Part shown: positions 47,570-59,789 of the stretch, one piece after another | Layout: every line of letters begins with the position of its first letter | Position numbering within the stretch: the stretch's first letter is position 1 | DNA from: Atrichornis clamosus | Taxonomy: Eukaryota > Chordata > Aves > Passeriformes > Menuridae | NCBI GenBank assembly: GCA_013400975.1 | Contig: WBMZ01011903.1 | Coordinates: forward strand, 94,546 to 158,545 | Direction of reading: 5' to 3' | DNA: 64,000 nucleotides | Notes under the pieces: generated by a model | Database searches by the model: none | What the model was told of the DNA's origin: nothing | Seen by the model: the letters and a program-made list of their open reading frames with translations, nothing else | Made by a program: the position numbers and the translations under genes

Positions 47570-47790
47570 CAAATTTCCCCCGGAACCCGCCCCCGCAAAT
47601 TCTCTAGACTGTAAGGAAGGAATTTGTTGTGCGGTGGCCTCTTTCCCCTCTCCTTGCCCATTTTTTTATGACTGAGGAAACCCTTTTATTGTATGCGAAA
47701 TAAAAGCTTGATGTGGTCTGCCATTTTTTAATTTACCGTGGTATTAAATACAAAATGTATCCGCTAACAGAAGGTGGTTCATGGCCTGTG
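47570..47790. promoter_or_regulatory. Candidate conserved non-coding block
   Basis: A GC-box-like CCCGCCCCCGC is followed by TTGTGCGGTGGCC, TATGCGAAATAAAAGC, CCATTTTTTAATTTACCGTG and GTATCCGCTAAC. CpGs are retained within AT-rich DNA. It is non-coding and the call is inference only. Confidence 0.3.
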
Positions 47791-47799
47791 GTCTGGGGT

Positions 47800-49250
47800 T
47801 GATCCAATGCCTGTAGTGCTTGGATGTAGGGGGACGGGGAGAAGGTAAAATCTTCTCCAAGGTCTGAGCAGAAATTAGTGGGGTGAGGACATGAGAGCCC
47901 TTACTCGTCCCCTCTTGCAGCGTTTATCATCCCTATAATCTTTTGGCATTGTGCAATGGCTGCCTCGCAGTGCTGCAGGATTAATATCACTCCCCTGAGC
48001 TGAGGGTGCCAAAGCGACCCTGAGTACCAGCAAGAAGTGAAACCACCAAGTCAAATTCTGTTTTTCCGGTGGTACAAAGTGCAAAAAACCCAGATCAACA
48101 GCCATGGTGGGTGGGAAGAAGATGTTGTGGATGACTGCAAGGAGATAGCACAGCCAGCCTCTAGTAAATAATGAATCTGTGGTTCCTCTGAGGGACAAAG
48201 GCTACGCGAGCGGCCGGGATGCTTGTGTGGGGTTTGGGAAGGCACAGGCTCTTTTTGAGGCAGTTCTTTATGCCTCTTCATCTTGGTTTTGCATTTGCTA
48301 AATGCCGTGGTCTTGTGGTACAGCACTAACAAAAATCGGATGAAGAGGTCTGGACAGCCTGAGTGCTGATGGCTCTGTCTCCATAAAGCGCTATAAATAA
48401 TATTTGGGGCTTTGAACACAAAGATCTCTGACTCCAGAAGGCAGAATAAAAGACATGAAAGCATCTGAAATACAAAATATTAGGGCTTTTGCTTTAGAAC
48501 GATCTTCCTTTATACTACTCCATTGTCATGAAACCCCTTTCTGACCATGGTTAGACAATGTTAGAGATGGCGAAATTGCCTTTTCTGGGAAAAGGAAGTT
48601 TTAATGAAGACAGATTGGGGCTGTTTCTGCTACTGTTATTGCTGGATTCCAATTTTCTTTCTGGAAGGAGAAAGCAAAACTCAGTCCCAAAGACAAGCAC
48701 ATACGAAAAGGAAAGAAAAAAGAAGAGCAAAGCCAGAAAACAGTTTCTGGAGCTGAGTCACGGCGAGGCCTCCATGCTGGAGAGGGGCAGCACTAGGGGA
48801 ACTTCATCATGGGCAAGCAACTCGAGGCATTGCTTTTTGTCACCTTTTTGGTTGCAGGCTCACAGAAATACAGCTACATAAATAAATAGAAATAGTCATG
48901 TAATCTTGGCTGGCTGGGTCAGATATATATTTAAAAAAAAACCTAACAGTCTAGAGAGAGAGAGAATTATAGAAGGAACAGAAGACATGGGAGAGAAAAG
49001 GAAGGCAAGAATGAGAATCGGGGCAGCACCTGGCATGTGCCTAGAGATGATGAAGAAGGAAGTATCTGGTCCTTTCCAGGGTGGGTCTGGTCAGCTCTCA
49101 GGATGCAAGTGCTGAAACAGTGGGATATCTAAGATAAGACTTCAGGAAGGCATAGCACTTAATCAGGACAGACTGGGGAGTCGTCTTCGTATCATTCTGG
49201 AGTGATGGGTTACGTTGTTCATCAGATAATCTTGATTACATTTATTTCTA
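47800..49250. other. Non-coding single-copy stretch
   Basis: No gene recognised. The minus-strand frame 48051-48464 (137 residues) is not protein-like. A short (AG)n tract lies at 48953-48964. Confidence 0.5.
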
Positions 49251-49264
49251 TCCAGCTCTGAAAA

Positions 49265-49440
49265 TGGTTATTTATTACAGGATAAGAGACTCCCACACTA
49301 AAGCTCACATTGATGTAATTACTCTGTGTAATTAGGCCACAGTCATGATTTTCATTAAGTTCCTATGTATGGACAATCTTCAAAATAGACATTCTGGCAA
49401 AGCCATTAATAATTAAGTATAAAAAAAAGATCTCAAGTGT
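49265..49440. promoter_or_regulatory. Candidate homeodomain-site cluster
   Basis: Three TAATTA sites occur at 49316-49321, 49329-49334 and 49410-49415. Nearby are ACAGGATAAG (GATA-like) and TTCATTAAG. It resembles developmental enhancers, but the AT-rich background raises the chance rate. Confidence 0.3.
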
Positions 49441-49449
49441 TTTGTCTGG

Positions 49450-50015
49450 TTGATATGTGTAGCACTAAACCATTGCTTCGTTAGTTAAAAATGTGTTTCA
49501 GGCAGCACAAGCAATCTCTACTCTCTACCTAGTGAGAGTGCTCCGAAACTTTCACCAAGACATTGAGATAAATAGTGAGTGCTGAGGCCATCTTCTCTTT
49601 GCTGAGCACTTTGAAGCAACAATCAGATAAAGAAGATCAAGCGTTGATGGGAAATAATTAGAAGCTGTTAAGCTGGCTGTTTCCTGGGCCCATGGATGCT
49701 CTGCTGTTCCTGTCATTTCACTTTGGAAGGTTAGACTCACCAAAATAATTGCAAGCCAATCTCAGGGGCAATTATTGTTGTAACAAATATGAGGCCTGTA
49801 ATTTTCTTCATGAAGGGAAAGGAAAAAACACCATTTTGACTTTTTGCTGGTAACTGCATTTAATGGCACACAGGCAGTTTTTGAGGCAGTTTCTCTCTCC
49901 CTCTCCAGTCTTTCCCCATTTGGTTCCACAAACCATGAGGTCTCCTGGTCTTATCCTCAGCTGGTTGAGGTCCATGGCAGGAGCCAGCCCATATCTGGTC
50001 ATGGATATAAGCATG
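49450..50015. other. Non-coding single-copy stretch
   Basis: No gene, repeat or RNA recognised. Confidence 0.5.
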
Positions 50016-50020
50016 CCCCT

Positions 50021-50063
50021 TGCTCACCTAAGGTGAGATGGTACAAATGCTCACCTAGGTGAA
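50021..50063. promoter_or_regulatory. Duplicated palindromic TCACCT/AGGTGA motif
   Basis: TGCTCACCTAAGGTGA at 50021-50036 and TGCTCACCTAGGTGA at 50049-50063 are near-identical and 28 bases apart. The second contains a perfect 12-bp palindrome TCACCTAGGTGA (50051-50062), sharing the CACCTAGGTG centre of the Brachyury/T-box palindrome. The half-site AGGTGA is also nuclear-receptor-like. Confidence 0.45.
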
Positions 50064-50069
50064 AGTTTA

Positions 50070-52690
50070 ATGGCCATTATCCATGTTCTCTGTTCATGCT
50101 GCTGGAGTTTAGCCCACCCATGGATCAAGGTTCCTCATGTGGGAGGAGGTGCTGCTGCTGTCAGTGCCCCCCAGCTCACTGACCAGCCCATCCCAGGCTG
50201 GGAAATGGAATCATTGCTCTGTTCAGCAATGGCTGGTGGAGGCTGGACTGGCACAGAGGCTCTGAGGTGCCCTTGTGCCCCCTCCTTGAGTCCCTGACCA
50301 CCCCATCCAGAGTGTCTTCTTTGGAGAGAGCCCTTGTTTGGTGATGGCTTGTCCCCCAGAGGTGATGTGGGTGAGCTCAGGTCATGGAAACAACCGCTCC
50401 ATCTCTGTAACTATTGTTGTATCCCCTTACACACATCACAGGGAAAGATTTCAAAGCTGAGCATGCCCTGTGCATGTGCAGGAGCTGTTTCTAAAATATA
50501 AATAATGTGGTCATTAACTGAGGCTTTTTCTTTTGTTGTTGTTGTTGCTTAAAGACAGTTCATATTATGCACTCAATGTTTTTCAAATTAAACCAGTATT
50601 TATCCAGAGGTAGCCAAAAATGTAGCCAAAAAACCACCTCTGATTATTTTTGACCTCTCTAAGGCTAATAATCTGCTAAAACGTCTTTAAACCATCTTAA
50701 AGAAAACAGAAACACCACTGCTGACAACTCACATACCTACTTTTTAATGCAGTGTTATTTTAAATGGCTGCGTTTATAAACCTCTAAAGACTGAGGTTTG
50801 TAATAGAAATGCTGACAGATCCTTAACACTCCATCCCATAATAACAAAGTTTTGAGAAAGAATGGGAATGTGGACACCACTGTCCCTGTTATGGAGCTGG
50901 GAATTTCCTCCCCTTTTATTGATTTAATTCATGTAGCCAGAAAGCTGTTTTTCCTGTGGATTTGGGGTGAGGATTGAATTGAGATGGCAGGACCCAGATG
51001 TTGTTATGGGGTGGCTGAGAAGCTCAGGTGTACTTCCACCATGGACTGGGCCCACCAGAATTTTGACTTCTGCATCCCTATTGCAAAAAACCTCACAGGA
51101 ATAGTTCTCAGTGACAGGCGGGTGGTTTGAGGGGCTCTGCACAAAATGGACAACATTCCCAGCTGGTGCACATCAGTATCCACAGTCTTCTGCCTGTAGC
51201 CTGGCACAGGGAGTTTAGGGAATTGTATTAAGCACACAAGACTGCAGCATTTCTCAGGAATGGGTGCTTTTCAGCCTTGCTGCCCACATAAGAAGCTCCT
51301 TATATGCATCCAGGTGGATATCTTTATCCTGCTCTCTGTCCTGTAAAACTCCCTGAAGGGGAAGAAATGCTAAATGAGATTTATGTCCTCAGGAAGCAAC
51401 GTGATAATGTGTGCTGTGCAGTGGAGAGGGGATGCTACCATATCATCATTAAATTAAGATGTGCAGGCCAGATGTGAAATCTTGATAAGGAGCTTTATAG
51501 GGCAGTGTGGCTCAGCTTGTGATTGGCTTCACCAGCAGAGCAAGGAGAGCTGCAGGCAGCACAGACTGCCCCCATGTCCTCAAGCCATTATCTGGCTCTG
51601 ATCGTGGGATTATTTGATCTCTACACCCTGTCATCTCAATCTTGCTCACCCAGGTCTCCCATAAAGAGCACCCACATGCTGCGGAAAGTCCAGGCTGCTT
51701 AGAAACACAGATGGTGTGGTTTTGTCCATCCCACCACTTCAGACTCTGTTTCCGAGGGTGTTCCTTGGGAAAGACAGCTTTTTGAATATTATTTGTCTTT
51801 CATTTTATTTTTAAATCTGGCCATCTGGTTCTGTCTCTTTTTCCTTGACTGAACTGATACACTGAATTTTTGTTGGTTTTATTGTTGGACTTTCAGTGTC
51901 ATAAAAAATAATGGCAGTGGCTCACGGAATGCAGGCAGGTACTGACACAGCCCTTGTCCAGGCTCCCTGTGCATCGCTGCATCACCCTCCAAATTTTTGG
52001 TATGTCAGGAAGGAGAGCCAGGTACTCATGGCACAACATCTTTTCTATGTAAAACCCCAGGAAAAGGGGCAAAGTTCCGCAGAGCCATGGCAGGTCGCTG
52101 GGCTGCTCCACCCACAGCATTCCCAGATCATGGCTTATGTGTGGGAACAACCTCCCCTGTGGTGCACGGCGGCTCCCAGCCCTGGGGTCCCGGGTGTTTG
52201 AGAAAGTCATGGATATTTCCACCGAGGTCTGGGTTTTGGTGAACAGTGTGTGGCACAGATCAGGACAGACCAAGGGAAACCAGGGGGTTTTACGCCTTTG
52301 AAGATCACAGCCTCAGCTTTCTCCCCGTGTTTTCCCGTGAAAAGTGAAGCAGCTCCGAAAGCTGCAAACGAACCCTTGGGATTATTTGTTTAGGGCCTTA
52401 CAATGAAGAGAGCAGCAAAAGATAATGAATTAACTGCCCCACCCCACAAAAATGAGGGAGAAAAGATACGTGGGAAGAGTTCATTCAATATTAATTTGTG
52501 TCATAGTCCTTCCTGCAATGAAAGCACAGCACCCTCGGACCTGCTTATGGAAACCACAACATTAGGCCAGAGCAGGAGCACATCTGTACATCACCAGTGT
52601 TTAATGCAAGTTTTTCCTTTACCATAAGCCTTTAAGCACCAAAGAGCAGGAGACTGCTTTTAGTTTGTTTTGCTGTAAACAGAGTTAGCA
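50070..52690. other. Non-coding single-copy stretch
   Basis: No gene recognised. The minus-strand frame 51899-52273 (124 residues) has frames on the other strand over the same bases and no known similarity. A GTTGTTGTTGTTG tract lies near 50536-50548. Confidence 0.5.
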
Positions 52691-52699
52691 TCTCGATTG

Positions 52700-52915
52700 C
52701 TGGTGTGTGATGCCAAGCTATATTATTAAAGATCTTGTTTATAATTTTGCAAAGATTTCAGCAGCAGCGCTGTATTTTTGACAATGTCTTTGGCTTGGCT
52801 TGCCACAGTCAAACAGCTGGGATCACTGTATGTGTGTGTGGTCAAATTTACTGTGAACCGATTAGGATATTAAACAAAATGAAATAAACATGTAAATCTC
52901 AAAAACCATCTTGGA
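52700..52915. promoter_or_regulatory. Candidate conserved non-coding block
   Basis: Close-set motifs include GATCTTGTTTATAATTTTGC (forkhead-like), CAGCAGCGCTGTATTTTTGA, AACAGCTGGGATCA (E-box CAGCTG) and GTGAACCGATTAGGATATTA. It has no coding potential and the evidence is weak. Confidence 0.25.
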
Positions 52916-52919
52916 GTTG

Positions 52920-55440
52920 AGGTTTACTTCTATGGAAAGAATACAGATGGAAAAAGTAACATAAAATTAAAGACATTCCTAATGGTAGGCTTTTTTTTTT
53001 TTTCCCCTGCTGCCGCTATTTTATTTTTAAGGAAAATAAATAGAAATTACACTTTTTATAGAAAAGGTCCTGTGTCTCTTAGGAAAATGTTGTGGAGTAG
53101 AAAAGCTTGGTTTAAATAATTATATTGCTGTATGTATTTGTGTACTCTTCCATGTGACTGAATATATTTAGGCAGGAAAAGAAAGAGAAGGAAGCTTTTA
53201 TTGATTTGGTTTTTTTGTCTTTTTGGTACCAAAAGTCATCAGCTACAGTCTTGGCTGACCAAAAGCAATTTCAGCAGAATGACAGGGATCTGATATGATC
53301 TAATCTAATCGATCTGTGGATGAGAAAAGCTTTTCTTTTCATGCCAGTTTGTTTGCTTAGCAAAAATGTGACTCGAAGAATGGCAGGGACCACCAGGAAT
53401 AAAGGAAATATCCTGGAAAAGTCAAGTCCAGTTTTCTTTTGCTTTTTTTGGGTGGCCTGTTAATGATTCAGGTTTAATGAAGGGATTGGATTTTTAGTAG
53501 GACGGCTTAATCAAAACATTAATTATTTGTGACTCCTGGTGTTCCATAGAGTACAGATCTTCTGCCTGGCAAAAATTTCAAACTCAATTTTTGGCTGTAT
53601 TCTGTTTCTGAAAAGAAGTCCTTAACTTTCAAATTTACCACTAAAGGAGCTTTCTAAATCCCTTTTGATCTTAGCTGTCACTTTTTAGCTCAAACTTATT
53701 TTCAAAAAAGAAAATTAAAATGTGTTTTAAATTTTTGTTTTTAATTTATTCGATGTAGGCCATATTATCTAATGAGCAGATATATTTGGAAATGAGAAAT
53801 AAGAGTTTATCCCCCCCAAAAAATCAAGGCATTTTATTAAAAATTGCTAACATTAAGGTTTTAAATTTTCTCACAACTTTTACTCTTTTAGTTTCTCTAA
53901 AATAAAATTCCAGCTAGTTTGGAAGCAGGCACTCTCCTCCTTGCAGTTCATATATCCATGGATTAAGATTTTCTGGAAATTGATAAAGATTGAAACTTTT
54001 TTCTTTGGTAGCATCTTTTTCTCTGTTATGAACCTCAGGGATCTCAAAATTCTTCCAAGATGTGGCCTTTCAAAGCAAGCCGGTGCTTTCTCTTCAGCCT
54101 TGACAGTGTTCTGGGATGTAGATTTTCCCAGTTATGTAATTTTTTTGACAAATTTCTGCCTCAACTTTGCTCTCTACCTTTTCTGCCAGATCTCCTACTT
54201 GCATCAGTGCTGTATGAAATCCTACTGTATTATTTGTGAAATATGTTTCTTGGGGTTTTTAAGTGAGGTTTGGTTTTTTTTGTCCTAGAAATGCCAATGA
54301 TGGGCTCAGAAGACAGTTTTGGATCTAGTCTACTTCTTTCTTCTTTTCCTCTTCGTGGAAAGCCCTGTCTTACTTGTTACAACCCAATAAAAGGAGGGGC
54401 ACCTTTAGTAATATGAAGGTATGAAGGAATTAAAAAAGACTAAACTGTTTCTCTCATACATGGAATAACCCTTTCAAACTTCCTAGATTTTTTTTTTTAA
54501 GAAAAAAAAAGAAAAGTTTAAGTTTCTTTGTGTTAAACCCATTGTTAATGTTGGATCAGAGCATGCCTCTAAGAGAAGTGCAGAAAACATATTAAATTTC
54601 ATCTTACTGGATGTGGGCTTGTTTATATGAGTTACTTTCCACAATTCCTTTGAAAGGAATCTACTTATCTTCAGCTTCTACTCTGGCTGCTTTATATTCT
54701 TGCTGTGTTCTATCTTATATAAATGGGTTTGGTCAAAAGGTCAACAAATACACTACTAAATAAGCTGACCTGGATTTGCAGTTTCTGATGAATGAAAATA
54801 TGCAGCCTAAATTTTTATCACAATTTTGATGCATATTTTTAAGGTGAACACTTACAAAAAAAAAGCGGAAGATAAAATTTCTCTTGCTATTTTGGTCTGA
54901 TGGAAAACAGCCTGGCGTGTCAAATATGTGTGTGAATTCTCTTTGAGTTATCTTGGACCTCATACCCAGCCTTTGGTGGTTCTTTTGCCTTTCTCATTTT
55001 CTTTAAAAAAATATTTTAACACCTGACATTTCTGTTGCTTTTCCACTGAGACAAGGGTAACTTTTGAACTTTTTGATGTGCCAGATAGAGGGAATTCCTT
55101 AAATTTCTTCAGTCTTCAAGTCATTTCATCGCTACTGTCTGTCCATCTCAGAAAGATTTTAGGCCTCAGCTATAGCAGTCAGAGTCCAGGAAAAGGAAAG
55201 AAGTGAAAGCCTGAACACTGGACTTAAAGCACACCGATGTCTTGATAGGTCTGAATCCCATTTTCCCTCTGGTATTCGTCCAACCTTGTTTCCATAATGT
55301 CCCTTTCACCCATGGTTTTTCAAGAGGATTATTTTGAACATGAATATTTGCATGTGTATGCAGTGTTCAGTAACACTTGTAAATGAAAAATTCAGACTGA
55401 CAGAAAAGACAACATCTTTTTTTTCTGGAGAAAATTAGCT
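52920..55440. other. Non-coding AT-rich stretch
   Basis: No gene recognised. CpG is nearly absent. T and A runs lie at 52990-53003 and about 54488-54515. The plus-strand frame 53941-54288 (115 residues, rich in Phe, Cys and Leu) is what T-rich DNA yields by chance. Confidence 0.5.
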
Positions 55441-55454
55441 CCCCCTTTCTTCAG

Positions 55455-55525
55455 CCTCGTATATGAATTTTGCGGTCTCGCGACAATTTGGGAGTTATTT
55501 AAAACAGTCTCGTTTCATTTTTTGG
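55455..55525. promoter_or_regulatory. Isolated CGCG-motif block in AT-rich DNA
   Basis: CCTCGTATATGAATTTTGCG, then TCTCGCGA at 55476-55483 (containing the palindrome TCGCGA), then CAGTCTCGTTTC. Five CpGs lie in 70 bases of otherwise CpG-free DNA. TCTCGCGA is most of the TCTCGCGAGA promoter motif linked to ZBTB33. Confidence 0.35.
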
Positions 55526-55529
55526 CTTT

Positions 55530-58500
55530 GTTTTCATCCCTTCTTTTTCCTAATGTCTGTACTGCTTTGTTCTCTGAGAACCAATTGCACTGTAGTGACT
55601 CTTTCCAGGAAAAATCAAATGCAGGCTTTAATGGGAAAAAATGATAAAACATTTTTTAACAACCGAGGGAATCTCTTGGGGAATTTGATCTCGGGAAATT
55701 TCTGGGTTAAACTGTTCTGGATACACTTGTATAAGTATCCATCCATCTCTCTAAGGAGTTGCATCCCCTGGGAGAAATCTCAAGGGGTGTAAGATGTACT
55801 CTGCAAGTCATTTTTGCCAGAACCTGAAGCTCATTGGTTCTAGTTGGGATTTTGGTTGGGATTTTGTTACCAACTCCAATGTAGGTGCCCAAGTCAACAG
55901 ATGCTGACAAATGGATTAACTTTGCTTCAGTCAGTGTTAGTTTTTTTCAAGGGAACACAACAAGCAGAGCTCCAATGTCTGTGTGTGGACTTGGAGTAAG
56001 AGCTGAAGAACAAGGCTATAATGTCTAAAACCAGGTTTCATTTTTAGCTTGTTGGAAGCTAAAATTTATGCTGACATCCTGGGTGATTCAGGACCACATA
56101 AATCGAAAGAGGGGATTTCTTCCTCGGAGGCCAGGTTTGTGATCTGAATGCCCCTATTTTGTGCTGTTCTGTCATGGATTCTTCACTTACCAGGTCTGCT
56201 CTAGGAGAGAGATTTAAAAATAAGATCTTTGAAATCATAAGCATCAAGTTTTGGGGTTTTTTTAATAAACCAAGTGCTTTTTTCATTCTGATTATGCTGA
56301 TTAACTATGTGTTTGGTATTCTTCATTACATATTCAATGTCTAGTGGACCAACCACTGGACTAGCTGAAATTAAATACATGAAGGCTTTCCATTGAAATA
56401 TATTAGATATCTAAAAAATATTGCCATAATAATCATTTCATGTAGAGACATGTCGGTCATTTAGATCCAGGTCCAAACTGATAATTTATTTTATTTCATT
56501 GTTTATTCTCTGTCCTCCCATCTCCCGGATTTGTGTTCTGCAGAAGATAATCCTGTGGTAAAAACCAGACCTAAATACACAAATAAATGTGTTCTTTCCC
56601 CTAGAGAGATCAGGCTGTCTCTAGTCCCATACAGATCTGTGTCTTCTCTTTCTCTCTCCAACTATGCATTCAGATAGATGAGTGTGAAAGAACTTAAAAT
56701 GAATTTATTGTTTTGTAGGAATTACTGAGAATTGTGAAAAACACTCTCCTAGTAATAAAAAATAATGTTTTTTTCAGCCTTTCGTGTTATAGGCATATGA
56801 AAGTGTGTGTCAGGTCATTTCAGGGAAAGGCAAACTGGATGAGCCAACGTGGAGAATAAACATTCCCACTTCTGCAAATCCAGAATCACTCTTTTGTGCT
56901 GTTGGTCAGATCCAGGATAGGTGTGGTCCTCATCTATTAAAAATTTTATTAAAAAGAGCAGCAGCAGGTAATAACAGTGACAGAAGCAAGACCAGGTCTC
57001 TCCTTCCCCAGCCACCTCATAACACGTTCAGTCCAGGAGGATGCCCTGTCTCTGTCTCCCGCGGCACTGAAGCCCGGCAGATCCGTGGCAGAGGAAAAGG
57101 CACGCAGGAAATATCTGCCTTGCTGTTGTACCCTGTTCCTTGTGACCCTGCCGTGGGCCAGACTCCCGCGGCCCCCATTGTCTCCTGCTCTGCTCCCCAT
57201 TGTTCCCTTGCAACCGTAGATGGTGCACACAGCATGGGATGGTACTGTTCACTGCATGACATAATTTAGGTCAATCAGCATCAGTTACACCATCTGGAAA
57301 GGGAATGGCTTCTTAATTCTTCATCACTGGAGGTCTCAGCTCCCTGCACACAGTGGTCTTCCTCCAGTGAGGAATAACACGGGTAGCAAACATCCAGCAG
57401 CGAGCTGGTAGTCGTGCTTCAGGGTTGGCTTTGTGGTCTTAGAAGGCCCCAAGAGCCACTTTCTCCATCAGTGACCATCCTCTTTTTTCTGGACTTTACA
57501 TTTTCAACGTGCTCCTGCTGCCCTGACTCTCCAAGCCCAAACCTTTTCCTTCCTCTCCCACAGGCTCCTTCCGTAATTTATTTGACAGTCCTTGTGTCAC
57601 TTAATTTCATTAGTAGATTGGGATGGAAAGTTTATAAAACAGCAATAAAAGCAAGGAGATTATTACTTTCAGGCAGAGCAGGACTAAGTGATTTAACTGA
57701 GGAGGGATCCAGGCCCTGGCTTCTGCATGTCATGCAGATGCTAAAATCATTACCATCAAGTGAAAATATATCTATAAGTTTCCACTTTTGCATTTCCTTG
57801 CTGCAGTGGGCTGTGGGCTGTGATGCCATTTTCCACTGATTTCTAAGCCCAGCAGCTGTTTCATCTCGCTCCCTGCTCCCTCCCTAGGCCTTTCCACAGC
57901 TTTTTCTGCTGACATTGTGCTGTACTAGGTGTCTGCAGGAGGCTGAGCTGGACTTTCCTCGCCAGTTCTGTCAGCAATTCATCATCCTGCTGGGGAATGA
58001 GTTGTCCCAAGTGAGACAAATCCCGCTCATCTCTGCTTTCCTCTTGCTGTCTTCATGGTGGTTTCTTACCAGCGTTGGTTAACCAACAGACTGAACTAAG
58101 GAGAGCTGTGCAGTGCAAGCAGTGGTACCATCACCAGCTACGGCTCTCATGGTGTGAAAATGACACGTGGAGATGAGAGGGTTGCTCTACCAGCCAGAGC
58201 AGGCAGAGCTGAGGGACCTGTGGGACTAAGGATGCCTTGAATAACTGGCTGGAAAAGGAAGATGCTTTGCACAGATAAGTATTTGCTTAGGGTTGCTTTG
58301 GTGTTTTTTGGGATGGGAGTATTAAAAAAATTGCTCTTTCTCCCTTGTTTTTCCCTTCATTCTGCCTCTTTATTTCTAAACCGACATGTGAGACAGGAGA
58401 GAAAAAAGCATCCTTAGTCCTCTTCCATCCTCGGCTTTTTTTTTCTCCTCAAAGAAGTAAACAGAGAAAAGAAAAAAAGAGTATTAAAAGAGGGAGGGGG

Positions 58501-59600
58501 GCATCCAGAGAATAAAAAATTAGAATGAGAATTTCTATTTTAGTAGTAATTGCTGGAAAAGTAACATTAAAGTGTGTCTCTGCAGTGTCCTTTAGCTCTG
58601 GTCTCATAATTCTGGATAGGAAATAAAAGGTGTAGGTGCAGCCAATGGATTTTCTTTTCTATAGCTAAGATCACTGTAAGGAAGTTCAGTTTTTCAATAT
58701 CATGGCTCCTGTTTTACCTATAAAGTACCTATATATGCTGTTGGCCTTGTAAGATGCTTAGATCAGGAGCAAGCCAGTGGTGCCCCTGAGGAACCAAAAT
58801 GTGTTTTGAATTGGAAAGGATGACAGTACTTTGAAAACCTTATGTAAAAAAAAAAAAAAAAAGAAAAAAGAAAAGGCAGTGCTGCTTGGAGTAAGTTTAT
58901 TGCCTTGGGAAACTCTTATTTTGTAGCTCTCTTATGAATCCTCCTACCAAAGCCCTTCAAACACTATAGTAAAAAACCCCAAACACATAGAGTTTATCTC
59001 TCTGAAGACAGAAATGATACCTGGAAAGAAATTTTTCCATCTTGATTTTAAAGATGCCTTTAATTACCTGGGCAAACATCCATTCAAAAGTAGCTGGTTT
59101 ATCCCACACAGTACCGTTGAAGGAAATGCTGTCACATATCTGTGAAGTTGCTGGTGAAAAGTCTTGCTAATCACAGATCTGTGCTTTGTGCACATGCGTG
59201 ACTTGCAGGGATGTTATTCTAAGAACACATCGAGAAAAACAAGAGTAATGCATTGTTACACACATTTGGGCACATGTGTGATGCACCTCTTTGCCACGCC
59301 TAACATAGGACCTTAGCAGTTACTAAAATCAGATCAACTCTTATTTTTCATTTACCAACCCTGTATTTCATTGAACAGAAGCTTTCTTTTAAACTGAAAC
59401 AGATGATGTTTTAAACTAATACTAATTGATTCCATTCCTGGAGTTCACAGTGGTAGCAAGTAAAATAGCTCCCTGACCCTGCCGGTGAATTCAGATTTCA
59501 GACTGCGCAGCGTGTTTTGACTTCTCTTTTCCTTTTGCAATGTCCACACAGCCCTGTATCATCTTCCAGCATCAGTCCCCAAAACACCATGCTGCTCAGG
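55530..59600. other. Non-coding single-copy stretch
   Basis: No gene recognised. A modest CpG rise lies at 57010-57180 (CCCGCGGCAC, GCCCGGCAG, CCCGCGGCCCC), with overlapping frames on both strands (56805-57269) that look compositional. A poly-A tract lies at 58846-58862. Confidence 0.5.
58846..58862 (+). repeat. Poly-A tract
   Basis: A run of 17 A followed by GAAAAAAGAAAAGG. No retroposon body is recognisable upstream. Confidence 0.85.
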
Positions 59601-59627
59601 GAGAGGGGATGCATGAGATGTAGGCTG

Positions 59628-59775
59628 GTTCCCAGCCCCTCTGGGGAGATCCTGGGGGAGTTACTTCATCATTGCTGGAGTTCCCCCTCGGTGCAATAAG
59701 GATAAATCTGCACTGCCTCATGTAAAGGTAGGATGAAATCCACCAGTGATTATGAGGAGCTTTGCAGCAGTGAGG
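59628..59775 (+). mobile_element. MIR-type SINE fragment (decayed)
   Basis: CTGGGGGAGTTACTTCATCA, GTTCCCCCTCGGTGCAATAA, GGATAAATCTGCACTGCCTC and, later, GGAGCTTTGCAGCAGTGAG follow the MIR order: 'TGGGCAAGTTACTTCACC', 'GTTTCCCCATCTGTAAAATGGGGATAATA', 'CTGCCTCA', 'AAGCGCTTTGAG'. It is diverged, but the long-range order is convincing. Confidence 0.6.
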
Positions 59776-59789
59776 CTTGTATAAGAGTC

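Noticed and set aside
57000..57200. Additional CpG island
   Set aside because: CpG rise is modest and spread out, and much weaker than at 46.4 kb.
57414..57839. 141-residue plus-strand ORF
   Set aside because: T/C-rich DNA gives Leu/Phe/Ser-rich frames by chance. No family resemblance or exon signals.
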